Source: Clostridium punense
Lineage (GTDB): Bacteria; Bacillota; Clostridia; Clostridiales; Clostridiaceae
NCBI RefSeq assembly: GCF_017874425.1
Contig: NZ_JAGGLL010000014.1
Span: forward strand, 1-64,000
DNA length: 64,000 bases
Direction: 5' to 3'
The notes beneath the pieces are model-generated. The model did no database searches. It saw only the letters and a program-made list of their open reading frames with translations, and was not told the origin of the DNA. The position numbers and the translations under genes were made by a program. This document shows positions 8,818 through 16,233 of the stretch, piece after piece (within the stretch, counting starts at the first letter, position 1; the number at the start of each line of letters is the position of its first letter).

Positions 8818-9303
8818 AAAAAGTCCCCCTTAAAAGGATAATCAAAGCCATAAGGCATTTCATAAGGCATTTAAAAATAAATAAAAAGCCAAATATGTGA
8901 AGGATATTTGGAGTTCACAAGTAAGCTTGTGCTCACAAGCAAGCTTGTGCTGACAAGGAAACAGGTTCCATAGATAGTAGGGTATCTATGGGTTCTATTG
9001 ACACAATATAACTCAAAATAAACTAACAAACTGACTTATTTATTTTTTGAAAATCCCTTATACAATATTAACTCATACTATCATTATAGTAGTTTATTAT
9101 TTAAAATCAAGGTGGTTATATATTTTATAAATAAACATACTAAAAACAAATCTATTCATAGGCACATAAGTCTTTTAGGTTTACCAAAAACATTATAGTC
9201 AATGACACTTAAGTCTATACAAGTATTTTTAAATAACTTTTACACTTAGCTGTTATTTATTAAATTAACTACACTATAATATAAACTTTAAGTTATAACT
9301 CAA
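8818..9303. other. Structured intergenic region
   Basis: About 490 bases without a gene. From left to right: a 12-bp tandem direct repeat (cataaggcattt, 8849-8872); two near-identical hairpins with arms CACAAG/CTTGTG at 8916-8931 and 8934-8949; and a perfect 9-bp hairpin CCATAGATA/TATCTATGG at 8968-8991. The rest is plain AT-rich DNA. No known riboswitch pattern was recognised. Confidence 0.6.
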
Positions 9304-9329
9304 TAAAAAAAGGCCCATGGCCTTTTTTT
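9304..9329 (-). terminator. Terminator of the PhoH-family gene
   Basis: Arms AAAAAAGGCC and GGCCTTTTTT around CAT. It begins at the stop codon of the minus-strand PhoH gene, and a T run follows on that strand. Confidence 0.9.
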
Positions 9330-10704
9330 ATAATTTTTGCGCAGATTCATAAGCTAAAGGTGATCTCTCACATTCATCAAATTTAAGTGTCACTTGATAG
9401 CAAAGTTCACTGCCCTTCATCTTCTCAGAGGCATAGCATAAGCCATTAGACCTAGAATCCATAAATGGATGGTCAATTTGATCAGGATCACCAATAAGTA
9501 TTAGTTTAGTCCCTTCCCCTACTCTAGTAGTTATAGCTTTTACTTGCTTAGGGGATAGATTTTGAGCCTCATCAATGATAACCCAGTTTTTAACTATGGA
9601 TCTTCCTCTTAAATAAGCTACAGCTTCAGTAGTTATTATTCTTCTGTCAAACAATTCTTTTATTTTATCCTGTAACTCTTTTTCATTTTTATACCTTTCT
9701 TTTTCATCAGAATCCACTAAAATCTCTAGATTATCAAAGATTGGTCTCATAAAAGGAGCAATTTTTTCTTCCTCAGACCCTGGTAAAAATCCAATCTCTT
9801 CATCCATAGGTACATTAGGTCTACAAACCAGTATTCTTCTATATTGTCCAGTATTTTCTTCAATTATTTTTTGCAACCCAACAGCTAAAGAAAATAGAGT
9901 TTTAGCAGTACCCGCAGGACCTTTTATAATAACTAAAGGAGCTTTTATTGGATCTGTAAATAGAGCCTCTAGCATAAATTTTTGCCCTACATTTCTTGGA
10001 TTTAAGCCCAGTGGTTTTATATCTTTATAGTATAATGGCACTATCTTCTTCCCATCAAATCTTCCTAAAGCTGTTTGTTTTTCGTTTTCCATTGAATGCA
10101 TTAATACAAATTGATTTGTATATAGTTCAGGAATATAATAATCTTCCTCTTCATGGGAATAACATAGCGCATCATCGGGATTTAAAGACTTCTTAGCATA
10201 GAATTCTTCAAGTTTATAAGAGGGAACATATACTTCAATTCTTCCAGTATATTGGCTGTCATTTTCTGGAACTACTTTTTCATAGTAATCTTCGCTCTTT
10301 ATATTCACCGTATCCGCCTTAATTCTTTCAAAGATATCTTTTGTGATAAGAATTACATCTTCTCCTAGTTCTTTTAAGGCTTTGCATACCTGTAGTATTC
10401 TATTATCTGGTTTTTCTTTTTCCCAGGCTGGAGGCATTATGGTGTCATAGTGGTTCATCTCTACCCTTAAGGTACCTCCATTAGGTAGAAAAACTCCCTT
10501 GCTAAGATTTCCTTCTTTTCTTAACTTATCAATAGTTCTTGCAGCATGCCTAGCATTTGCTCCTAGGTCAGTTTTATCTTTTTTAAAGTTGTCTAACTCC
10601 TCAAGAACTACTTCAGGTATTACCACATGATTATCTCCAAAGGATAATAAAGCCCCAGATGAATAAAGAATAACATTGGTATCTAATACATAAGTTTTCT
10701 TCAA
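9328..10704 (-). CDS. PIN domain plus PhoH-like ATPase
   Basis: A 458-aa fusion known in Firmicutes as YlaK/PhoH2-type. The N-terminal PIN nuclease domain (about 1-140) starts 'KKTYVLDTNVILYS' and has 'PEVVLEELDNFK'. The C-terminal PhoH ATPase (about 220-458) has Walker A 'GPAGTAKT' and Walker B 'VIIDEAQNL'. Related PhoH2 proteins unwind and cleave RNA; whether this one does is inference. The start is a TTG preceded by GGAGGAG. It is monocistronic, ending in its own terminator and divergent from perR. Confidence 0.9.
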   Translation of the reverse strand: MKKTYVLDTNVILYSSGALLSFGDNHVVIPEVVLEELDNFKKDKTDLGANARHAARTIDKLRKEGNLSKGVFLPNGGTLRVEMNHYDTIMPPAWEKEKPDNRILQVCKALKELGEDVILITKDIFERIKADTVNIKSEDYYEKVVPENDSQYTGRIEVYVPSYKLEEFYAKKSLNPDDALCYSHEEEDYYIPELYTNQFVLMHSMENEKQTALGRFDGKKIVPLYYKDIKPLGLNPRNVGQKFMLEALFTDPIKAPLVIIKGPAGTAKTLFSLAVGLQKIIEENTGQYRRILVCRPNVPMDEEIGFLPGSEEEKIAPFMRPIFDNLEILVDSDEKERYKNEKELQDKIKELFDRRIITTEAVAYLRGRSIVKNWVIIDEAQNLSPKQVKAITTRVGEGTKLILIGDPDQIDHPFMDSRSNGLCYASEKMKGSELCYQVTLKFDECERSPLAYESAQKL

Positions 10705-10833
10705 GCTACTTCTCCTCCTCTCCTATATTACTAATATATGTAAAACTTTCTATAATTGAATAAAAATATTAACTTTTCCTAAAAATTTTTTTATCAAAAT
10801 AATACATAATTCCATATTTTATTTATATTTTCT

Positions 10834-10862
10834 TTGACACCGGATAATACTTATTATATAAT
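10834..10862 (+). promoter_or_regulatory. Consensus sigma-A promoter of perR
   Basis: TTGACA (10834-10839), 17-base spacer, TATAAT (10857-10862). Both hexamers match the consensus exactly. It lies about 30 bases before the perR start. Confidence 0.85.
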
Positions 10863-10864
10863 AA
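10851..10864. promoter_or_regulatory. Palindrome over the perR -10 box, candidate PerR operator
   Basis: TTATTATATAATAA is a perfect 14-bp palindrome that includes the TATAAT box. It resembles the PerR box (TTATAAT-N-ATTATAA) in composition and arrangement but lacks the central spacer base. Autoregulation is typical for PerR; binding here is inferred. Confidence 0.5.
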
Positions 10865-10892
10865 ATATAATCAAACAGTGAGGTAAATTAGC

Positions 10893-11309
10893 ATGGATAA
10901 TTTTACACAGATCTTTAAAGAAAAAAAATTAAAACTTACTCCTCAACGCATAGCTGTTTATAAATACTTGAAATCTACTAAGGAGCACCCTTCTGCTGAA
11001 ACAATTTATAATGCACTGCAAGAAGAATATCCAACCATGAGTCTTGCAACCGTTTATAAAGCTCTTAAAGTTTTAGTAGAAGTAAATTTAGTTCAAGAGA
11101 TAAATGTAGGTGAAGGAACTTTTCGTTACGATGGAAATGTTGAACCTCATCCTCATGTGCATTGTACTAATTGTTTTAGAGTAGATGATATAGAAGGAAT
11201 ATCTTTTTCATTCTTAAATGATGAAATTAGAAATCACACAAACTATAACATTCTTTCTAATCAAGTATACTTTTATGGTTTATGCCAAGATTGCACTAAA
11301 GAAAATTAA
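10893..11309 (+). CDS. perR: Fur family peroxide-responsive repressor
   Basis: A 138-aa dimeric metal-dependent repressor. Counting from the start, His32, Asp80, His86, His88 and Asp99 match the PerR regulatory metal ligands (His37, Asp85, His91, His93, Asp104 in Bacillus) with a constant offset of five. Cys91, Cys94, Cys131 and Cys134 match the structural zinc site with the same offset. The Asp in 'FRYD', where Fur and Zur usually have Glu, favours PerR. The winged helix is residues 15-70 ('TPQRIAVYKYL', 'SLATVYKALKVL'). It has a consensus promoter and its own terminator. Confidence 0.88.
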   Translation: MDNFTQIFKEKKLKLTPQRIAVYKYLKSTKEHPSAETIYNALQEEYPTMSLATVYKALKVLVEVNLVQEINVGEGTFRYDGNVEPHPHVHCTNCFRVDDIEGISFSFLNDEIRNHTNYNILSNQVYFYGLCQDCTKEN

Positions 11310-11315
11310 CTTTTT

Positions 11316-11345
11316 AGGACTAGCAAATGCTAGTCCTTTTTTTAT
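11316..11345 (+). terminator. Terminator of perR
   Basis: Arms AGGACTAGCA and TGCTAGTCCT around AA, followed by seven T. It lies 6 bases after the perR stop. Confidence 0.92.
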
Positions 11346-11413
11346 TTAAATTTATAATTTTAACTAATTAATTTTCCTTAATTTACATATACATTATTAT
11401 GGGGGGTGTAATA

Positions 11414-12358
11414 ATGAGTTTTAAAAAGTTTAAATTAACTAAAAAGTACTTTTACAGTTTTATAATACTATCCTTGATCGTTTTAATGCCAGTAATCGCT
11501 TTTCAGTACTTAAATAGGTCTTCACCGGCTTTTATCACTTCAATTGAAGATAGTAAAACTATACAGGATGACTTAAATGGCGATGGGAAAAAAGATATTT
11601 TATATGTGAAAAAAGATGATAAAAACTATTATGTTCAAGTTAATCTCAATGATGGTACTAGCTATGGTCTTAATCCAAGTGGTGCCATGCCTACCTTAGG
11701 AGATGCTACAGATTATTGGCCAATGAAGGTTATTACCTTGGATGCATCTAGAAACAACATAAAAGAAATATTCCTACAATCTTCCTTTCATGGTAAGCCA
11801 ATACAACATGTTTTTCATTGGAAAGATAAAAAATATGAGGATATCTACTGTTCAAACAACAATATCTTAGGCTTTGTGGACAGCAAAAATAATAAAACTC
11901 CAAGAATTATCTCGGCTAATATTTTTAATGGTGAAATATCTTACAACAGCTTCATTTTTGTTAAAGATGAGCTTAAAAAGTATAGTTATACTTTTCCTAG
12001 CAATTATATGGGCATAGATGTAATTGCTAGTTTTGTAACCCTGCTACAAAGTTTCCCAAATGATTCTTTAGCATTGCCTTCATACTTTTATCACAATATA
12101 AGTGGTAGCGACTTAAACTTGCTTTATGGAGCGGCAAATAATAATACATCCTATACTTTTCAGGATGGAGTTTTTAAAGATTTAAGCTGGGATAGTAATG
12201 GTATACCACATGAAATAAAATGGACACTAAACTTTAAAGCTACCTCCTTATCAGATAATAAGATAGTAAAAGCTATTACTTTTGATTTAATTCTTACAAA
12301 ATATCCAAATAGCGATGGCTCTTATAACTACAAAATTACGTCTTTAAATTTAAGATAA
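11414..12358 (+). CDS. Membrane-anchored or secreted FG-GAP/VCBS-like protein
   Basis: A 314-aa protein of unknown function. Residues about 13-35 are a single hydrophobic segment after a Lys-rich start, so it is either an uncleaved anchor or a signal peptide. The extracellular part has 'DDLNGDGKKDILYV', the calcium-binding D-x-D/N-x-D-G loop of FG-GAP repeats, followed by beta-rich sequence with many Asn, Tyr and Ser. I use the ATG at 11414, after a GGGGGGTG site, and not an upstream in-frame start at 11399. It stands alone. Function cannot be read from the sequence. Confidence 0.7.
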   Translation: MSFKKFKLTKKYFYSFIILSLIVLMPVIAFQYLNRSSPAFITSIEDSKTIQDDLNGDGKKDILYVKKDDKNYYVQVNLNDGTSYGLNPSGAMPTLGDATDYWPMKVITLDASRNNIKEIFLQSSFHGKPIQHVFHWKDKKYEDIYCSNNNILGFVDSKNNKTPRIISANIFNGEISYNSFIFVKDELKKYSYTFPSNYMGIDVIASFVTLLQSFPNDSLALPSYFYHNISGSDLNLLYGAANNNTSYTFQDGVFKDLSWDSNGIPHEIKWTLNFKATSLSDNKIVKAITFDLILTKYPNSDGSYNYKITSLNLR

Positions 12359-12382
12359 AAAAAAGGGACCTCTACAGGTCCC
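12357..12382 (-). terminator. Minus-strand terminator facing the FG-GAP-like gene
   Basis: Stem GGGACCT/AGGTCCC around CTAC. The T run (eight T) is on the minus strand, so it stops transcripts coming from the Gly-rich gene, although it lies 6 bases after the plus-strand stop codon. On the plus strand no T run follows; instead there is a G-rich stretch at 12385-12398. Confidence 0.6.
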
Positions 12383-12540
12383 AAGGGGGATGGGGGGGTT
12401 TACTCTAAAATTAATATTTTAGAGATTATGGAGATTTCAACTCCTATTACATTTATTATTGTTACCCAATTATGACTTCTTATACATTTATTTTGAAGTT
12501 TTATTCTTACTAATTACTATTTCTAGATTGAATTAAGTAA

Positions 12541-12570
12541 ATGCCCATAAATCAACGCATTTATGGGCAT
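12541..12570 (-). terminator. Stem-loop after the Gly-rich gene
   Basis: A perfect 12-bp stem (ATGCCCATAAAT, loop CAACGC, complementary arm) 12 bases past the stop codon of the minus-strand gene. The T run after it is weak (TTACTT). Confidence 0.6.
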
Positions 12571-12582
12571 CTCACATTATAT

Positions 12583-13395
12583 TTAACTTTTTAGTAATTT
12601 TTCAAGTGCTTTAAGCTTGCTTGGTTCAATGAGTCTAACTAATATATTTACTAAGTCATGCAATTCATTTTCATTTAACTTTGAAGTTGATTTGAAAATA
12701 TTTTCCTGTACAATTTCTCCCTCTTCTACTAAAAGGTTGTTTTCTTCCCCTTCATTTTCCTCATCTTCAATTACCATATTATCAAAATCTATATTATTAA
12801 GATCAATATTTTCAAAGTCAAAATTACTTAAATCTATATTGTTTATACTGCTCAAAATTGAGTTGAAATCTAGACTAGATAATATTTGCTCAATGGATTG
12901 TTCCTGCTTCCTACGATTAATTACTCCCGACTCTACCCTTTGTTCTTCCTTTTTACTATCACTGTTAAGTATACCACTAAACACCTCTCTCAAAGCATCT
13001 TTATCTGCCTCTGTTATGTTTGAAAGTATATCCTTCAGGCTAGCTGGTTGTGTTTGCTTTTGTTGTTGAGGAGGTTGACCTTGTTGGCCTTGATTTCCTG
13101 TTAATCCTTGAAGAGCATTCATTATGCCTCCAATTCCTCCAAGTGCAGCTAATGGATCACCACCGCCACCTTGAGGGGCTCCTCCCATTAATCCTGATAA
13201 AAGGGACCCCATTCCATTTCCTCCACCTCCACCTAATCCACCTAGGGATGAAAGTAGTCCTGCCATGCCATTCATTCCTCCACCCATGCCTCCACCTAAC
13301 ATTTCTCCAAGTCCACCAAAACCTGGCATAGGTGATGGAAGCTGTTGAACATTACTGGTATCACTATGTCTTCTTCTATGCTTATGTTTTCCCAT
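12583..13395 (-). CDS. Gly/Met-rich protein with pentapeptide-like repeats, unknown function
   Basis: A 270-aa low-complexity protein. Residues 1-12 are His/Arg-rich (MGKHKHRRRHSD). Residues about 22-95 are Gly/Met/Leu-rich, in units such as 'GLLSSLGGLGGGGG'. A Gln/Pro stretch (about 98-118) follows. Residues about 180-205 show four tandem five-residue units (IDLSN, FDFEN, IDLNN, IDFDN), which fit the spacing of pentapeptide repeats. An acidic stretch and a C-terminal helix 'ELHDLVNILVRLIEPSKLKAL' end it. No signal peptide is seen. Composition recalls clostridial spore-surface proteins, but this is inference. A hairpin lies just upstream of its GAGGTGA site. Confidence 0.6.
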   Translation of the reverse strand: MGKHKHRRRHSDTSNVQQLPSPMPGFGGLGEMLGGGMGGGMNGMAGLLSSLGGLGGGGGNGMGSLLSGLMGGAPQGGGGDPLAALGGIGGIMNALQGLTGNQGQQGQPPQQQKQTQPASLKDILSNITEADKDALREVFSGILNSDSKKEEQRVESGVINRRKQEQSIEQILSSLDFNSILSSINNIDLSNFDFENIDLNNIDFDNMVIEDEENEGEENNLLVEEGEIVQENIFKSTSKLNENELHDLVNILVRLIEPSKLKALEKLLKS

Positions 13396-13414
13396 AAACT
13401 CACCTCTTTTTAAT

Positions 13415-13440
13415 ATAGGAGGGCAATTATACCCTCCTAT
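13415..13440 (-). promoter_or_regulatory. Hairpin in the leader of the Gly-rich gene
   Basis: A perfect 9-bp stem (ATAGGAGGG, loop of 8, CCCTCCTAT) about 20 bases upstream of the ATG. One arm contains AGGAGGG, a perfect ribosome-binding sequence locked in the stem; the true site GAGGTGA lies further down. Confidence 0.5.
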
Positions 13441-13456
13441 TGATTTTCATTTTAAT

Positions 13457-13491
13457 TTTAAAAAGCAATCCATGTTTTCACATGGACTGCT
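13457..13491 (-). terminator. Terminator of the Cys-rich gene group
   Basis: Minus-strand arms AGCAGTCCATG and CATGGATTGCT (one G-U pair), loop of 6, then TTTT. It separates the Cys-rich genes from the Gly-rich gene, so they are probably distinct transcripts unless read-through occurs. Confidence 0.8.
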
Positions 13492-13591
13492 AAAAACTCT
13501 TATCTTTCTAGAAACCCCCCACCATGGGCCATGGTTTACACATCTAATTTATCTTTAGTTTGCACATTATTTAATTTTTTTAGGTTGCTTA

Positions 13592-13810
13592 TTAGCAGCA
13601 GCAAATTCCATTATTGCCTTTTCTATTGTTATTTGGTGATATTCCTGTGCCATTACATCCACATAACCAGTATAAGAATAATAATGTTAATGCATTCTTA
13701 GCCACTGGATTATTTTGAGTGTCTAATAGGCAAAGGTTATTCAAAATAGCAATTACTAATAAAATTGTACATGGTTCCAAATTAAATCTTTGATTTCCGC
13801 ATCCACACAT
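13592..13810 (-). CDS. Cys-rich small membrane protein, paralogue A
   Basis: A 72-aa protein. It begins MCGCGNQRFN, has a hydrophobic segment 'CTILLVIAIL' (14-23), a second one 'ALTLLFLYWLCGC' (about 40-52), an Asn/Gly-rich polar stretch, and ends in CCC. Nine cysteines in total. It shares start, both hydrophobic segments, the 'LYWLCGC' motif and the terminal CCC with the gene directly upstream, so the two are tandem paralogues. I know no function. Cysteine-rich spore-coat or exosporium cross-linking proteins are the nearest analogy. GGAGAG precedes the ATG. Confidence 0.7.
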   Translation of the reverse strand: MCGCGNQRFNLEPCTILLVIAILNNLCLLDTQNNPVAKNALTLLFLYWLCGCNGTGISPNNNRKGNNGICCC

Positions 13811-13868
13811 AGTTAATCTCTCCTTTTGAAATTGTATTTTTGAACTTTATTTTTTATCCTTTAGTAAA

Positions 13869-14105
13869 TTAGCAGCAGCAAACTTTTATTTTTCTTTTTC
13901 TACATCTAGGTCTACATTCATTAGTTCCAGCTACTCCACTATTATTATTGTTACTGCATCCACATAACCAATAAAGAAGTAGTAAAGTTATTGCATTCTT
14001 AGCTTGTGGTGAGTCATTTAATAACCCTTGATTGCCTAATATAGCAATAACAAGTAAAATTGTGCAAGGTTGAAAGTTAAATCTTTGATTTCCGCATCCA
14101 CACAT
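13869..14105 (-). CDS. Cys-rich small membrane protein, paralogue B
   Basis: A 78-aa protein. It starts MCGCGNQRFN, like its downstream paralogue, with 'CTILLVIAIL' and 'AITLLLLYWLCGC' as hydrophobic segments. Then comes a polar Asn-rich stretch, a basic Arg/Lys-rich part 'ECRPRCRKRKIKV', and a terminal CCC. I place the start at the ATG at 14105 because GGGAGG lies just before it; the frame is open further upstream but without a binding site. The basic tail is the main difference from paralogue A. Unknown function. Confidence 0.72.
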   Translation of the reverse strand: MCGCGNQRFNFQPCTILLVIAILGNQGLLNDSPQAKNAITLLLLYWLCGCSNNNNSGVAGTNECRPRCRKRKIKVCCC

Positions 14106-14270
14106 GGTTAAATCCTCCCATTTTTTATTTATTTTTTTCTTAACTTTTGATATTTTCACAAATATAATTGGTATTTTAATTATCTTGTCTTCTGATATTA
14201 ATAATTTCGAATTAGTAATTTAAATTTTAATCCTTAGATTCTATAAATCTTTAGTTGTTAAAGAATTTCT

Positions 14271-14693
14271 TTAGCACCCTCTTCTAATTAAGAATATTGC
14301 AGCTAATATAGCTATAGTGCAAATATTAATACCACAGCCATTACCAAAGCCACAACCACCTCGTACTCCTCCATTGTTCCATCCGCCATAGCCTCCATTG
14401 CATAAACAACATGGGTCTATTTCTATGCAGCAGCAATCTTTACTTTTGTGTTTTTTGTGTTTCCTACCACAGCAGCAGTCATCATAATCACAATCACAAT
14501 CACAACAACAGCAGTTACAGCAATTGCTATTACCCCTGTTATTACAGTAGCAACTGTAGAAAATTAAAAATAGTATTACCCATACCCATAACTTTCTGTT
14601 GCCACCTAATAATGATGATATTCCTGATGTGCCTTCTGCCTGTGAAGAATCCATGCCCGCTAATAGGTTTAATAAACTTGAATAGTTTTCCAT
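14271..14693 (-). CDS. Cys/Gly-rich membrane protein, unknown function
   Basis: A 140-aa protein with about 30 cysteines. Residues 1-32 are polar ('SLLNLLAGMDSSQ' region). Residues about 35-49 form a hydrophobic helix 'LWVWVILFLIFYSCYC'. A dense Cys/Asp/Asn block ('CCNCCCCDCDCDYDDCCC') follows, then a His/Lys stretch, a Gly/Trp-rich part, and a second hydrophobic helix 'CTIAILAAIFLI' before the final RRGC. The 'CTI' start of that helix recalls the two paralogues downstream. It is the first gene of the group. A thiol-rich cross-linked or metal-binding envelope role is inference. GGAGGAAG precedes the ATG. Confidence 0.7.
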   Translation of the reverse strand: MENYSSLLNLLAGMDSSQAEGTSGISSLLGGNRKLWVWVILFLIFYSCYCNNRGNSNCCNCCCCDCDCDYDDCCCGRKHKKHKSKDCCCIEIDPCCLCNGGYGGWNNGGVRGGCGFGNGCGINICTIAILAAIFLIRRGC

Positions 14694-15140
14694 AGCTCTT
14701 CCTCCTTTACCAGAAGACTCAGTTAATTCTTATCTTTTGTATAGTATATACTATGGATTCACCTTAGTTTTTGACACTACTTTATTTTTTGCTTTGTAAA
14801 GTTTTTGTTAACTCTTCAGTTTTTTATTCTATTTCTAATAATCCTTTGCTTAATAATATATTATTAATAAATACTTTTTTTGTTACTAGTGAAAATTTGT
14901 TTTTATAAATATTTAGGTTTTATTAGTAATATATAAAGAAATAAATTAAATTACTATCCTATACTTAATTTTATCTTTTTGTCTTCAGGGCTTTAGGATG
15001 TGTATCTAGTAATTTTTCAATTTAGGAAATGTATATACTTTCTTATTAGAATTCTTATTTATCATTTTGAAAACTTAAGGTATTAACCTATATTAAACCC
15101 AAATCAAGCATTGATGTTGAATTTTCTAAGAATAATTTTA
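14694..15140. other. Intergenic region upstream of the Cys-rich group
   Basis: About 450 bases, no gene seen. A perfect 14-bp palindrome ATAGTATATACTAT lies at 14741-14754, about 50 bases before the Cys-rich gene start. Read on the minus strand it overlaps CATAGTATA, which has the form of a sigma-K -10 box (CATA-N3-TA), but no AC is found at the right distance upstream. Confidence 0.4.
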
Positions 15141-15184
15141 AAAAAGCAATTGTAAATGTGGTAACACAGTTACAATTGCTTTCT
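15141..15184 (-). terminator. Terminator of the CPBP protease gene
   Basis: Arms GCAATTGTAA (15146-15155) and TTACAATTGC (15170-15179). On the minus strand TTTTTAAAA follows. It may work in both directions. Confidence 0.75.
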
Positions 15185-15197
15185 TTATTAAATTAGT

Positions 15198-15929
15198 TTA
15201 CCCTTGCATAAGTTTTGATGCAAATAAAAAGGATGTGGTGATTACATTTACGAAAAAGTGATTAAATACTGCATACCAATATCCCTTTTTTTCAATTAAA
15301 TAACAGTTATAAAAACTTATTATAAATAACATTCCAAAGGCGGATAGATTATTATGTGCTATTGCAAATATTATACTAACTAAAAAAGAACTGATTAAAA
15401 ATCCACCCTTACCAGTTAAAGATTTTCTGAAAATTTTCTGGAACAAAACATATCTAAATACATATTCTTCTACAATTGGAGCAAAAATCACTGCTGAAGG
15501 AGCTGCAATTAAGAACTCAATTAAATTGTATCCTGATAATACCTCTACCACCTCTTGAGATTTAGCCTGAATTCCAAAAGCAAAAAGTAGAAGTTGAGTA
15601 ATTATGGATACCACAATTACCATTCCATATCCCACTAAAGCATATCTAAATCCATTAGCCAACTTAAATTCCTTTATGGAAAATCTGTAATTATAATAAT
15701 CACCATTTAAAGATTCACCCTTCATTCTAAACATCATAAAAACTATAAGAATAAAGGGTAATATGTTTCCTTGCATACTAGGCACTATAAAAAGTAAACC
15801 TATATAAGCAAAAACAATAACAATACTTACCAGCTTAGAATATTTGTGCCATGTAATTGTTTTGGTAAAAACAATCAGTGGAACAAGATATAATAATAAA
15901 ATTATAAGAATATTAATTAATATCTCCAT
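15198..15929 (-). CDS. CPBP family intramembrane metalloprotease
   Basis: A 243-aa polytopic membrane protein with about seven hydrophobic segments. The family motifs are 'PIVEEYVFRYVLF' (EExxxR) near residue 150, 'IIFAIAHN' near 190, and 'FNHFFVN' near the C-terminus. CPBP/Abi proteins cleave transmembrane substrates or CAAX-like proteins, and in Firmicutes some give bacteriocin self-immunity. No bacteriocin gene lies beside it, so its role is open. TAGGAGG precedes the ATG. It is monocistronic. Confidence 0.85.
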   Translation of the reverse strand: MEILINILIILLLYLVPLIVFTKTITWHKYSKLVSIVIVFAYIGLLFIVPSMQGNILPFILIVFMMFRMKGESLNGDYYNYRFSIKEFKLANGFRYALVGYGMVIVVSIITQLLLFAFGIQAKSQEVVEVLSGYNLIEFLIAAPSAVIFAPIVEEYVFRYVLFQKIFRKSLTGKGGFLISSFLVSIIFAIAHNNLSAFGMLFIISFYNCYLIEKKGYWYAVFNHFFVNVITTSFLFASKLMQG

Positions 15930-16202
15930 AAATTCCTCCTACCTATATTTACACTACTAATTCTATTCAATTAAACTACTCTAAATTCCTTAAGACTTTT
16001 TTTTATAGTTTGGTATTAATTAACTTAATAATATATAAAAATGTTAAATAAATTGAAGAAACACATTTAAGAATTCCCCACAAATAAGTCTCTTTATATT
16101 TTTCTAACTTTTATTTACATGATTCAATGTAATTTTCTTTTAAATACTAATTGATATGATCCACTGTAATATAAATTTTATTATAACACAATACATAAAT
16201 CA
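15930..16202. other. Intergenic region between the CPBP gene and engB
   Basis: About 270 AT-rich bases. I see nothing recognisable in it apart from the presumed promoter of the CPBP gene. Confidence 0.4.
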
Positions 16203-16229
16203 AAGAGTACCTATTTAATAGGTACTCTT
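16203..16229 (-). terminator. Stem-loop at the end of lon-engB
   Basis: A perfect 13-bp inverted repeat (arms AAGAGTACCTATT and its complement, one-base centre), five bases past the engB stop. Only a weak T tract follows on the minus strand. Confidence 0.65.
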
Positions 16230-16233
16230 AAAT

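Noticed and set aside
12617-13331. Plus-strand frames of 150 and 93 codons opposite the Gly-rich gene
   Set aside because: They are antisense shadows produced by its low-complexity sequence; no ribosome binding site.
14411-14695. Plus-strand 94-codon frame rich in Ser, His and Asn
   Set aside because: Antisense shadow of the Cys-rich gene.
14730-14790. Sigma-K or sigma-E promoter before the Cys-rich group
   Set aside because: A CATA-N3-TA box is present, but no -35 element stands at the right distance, so it is mentioned only as a hint.
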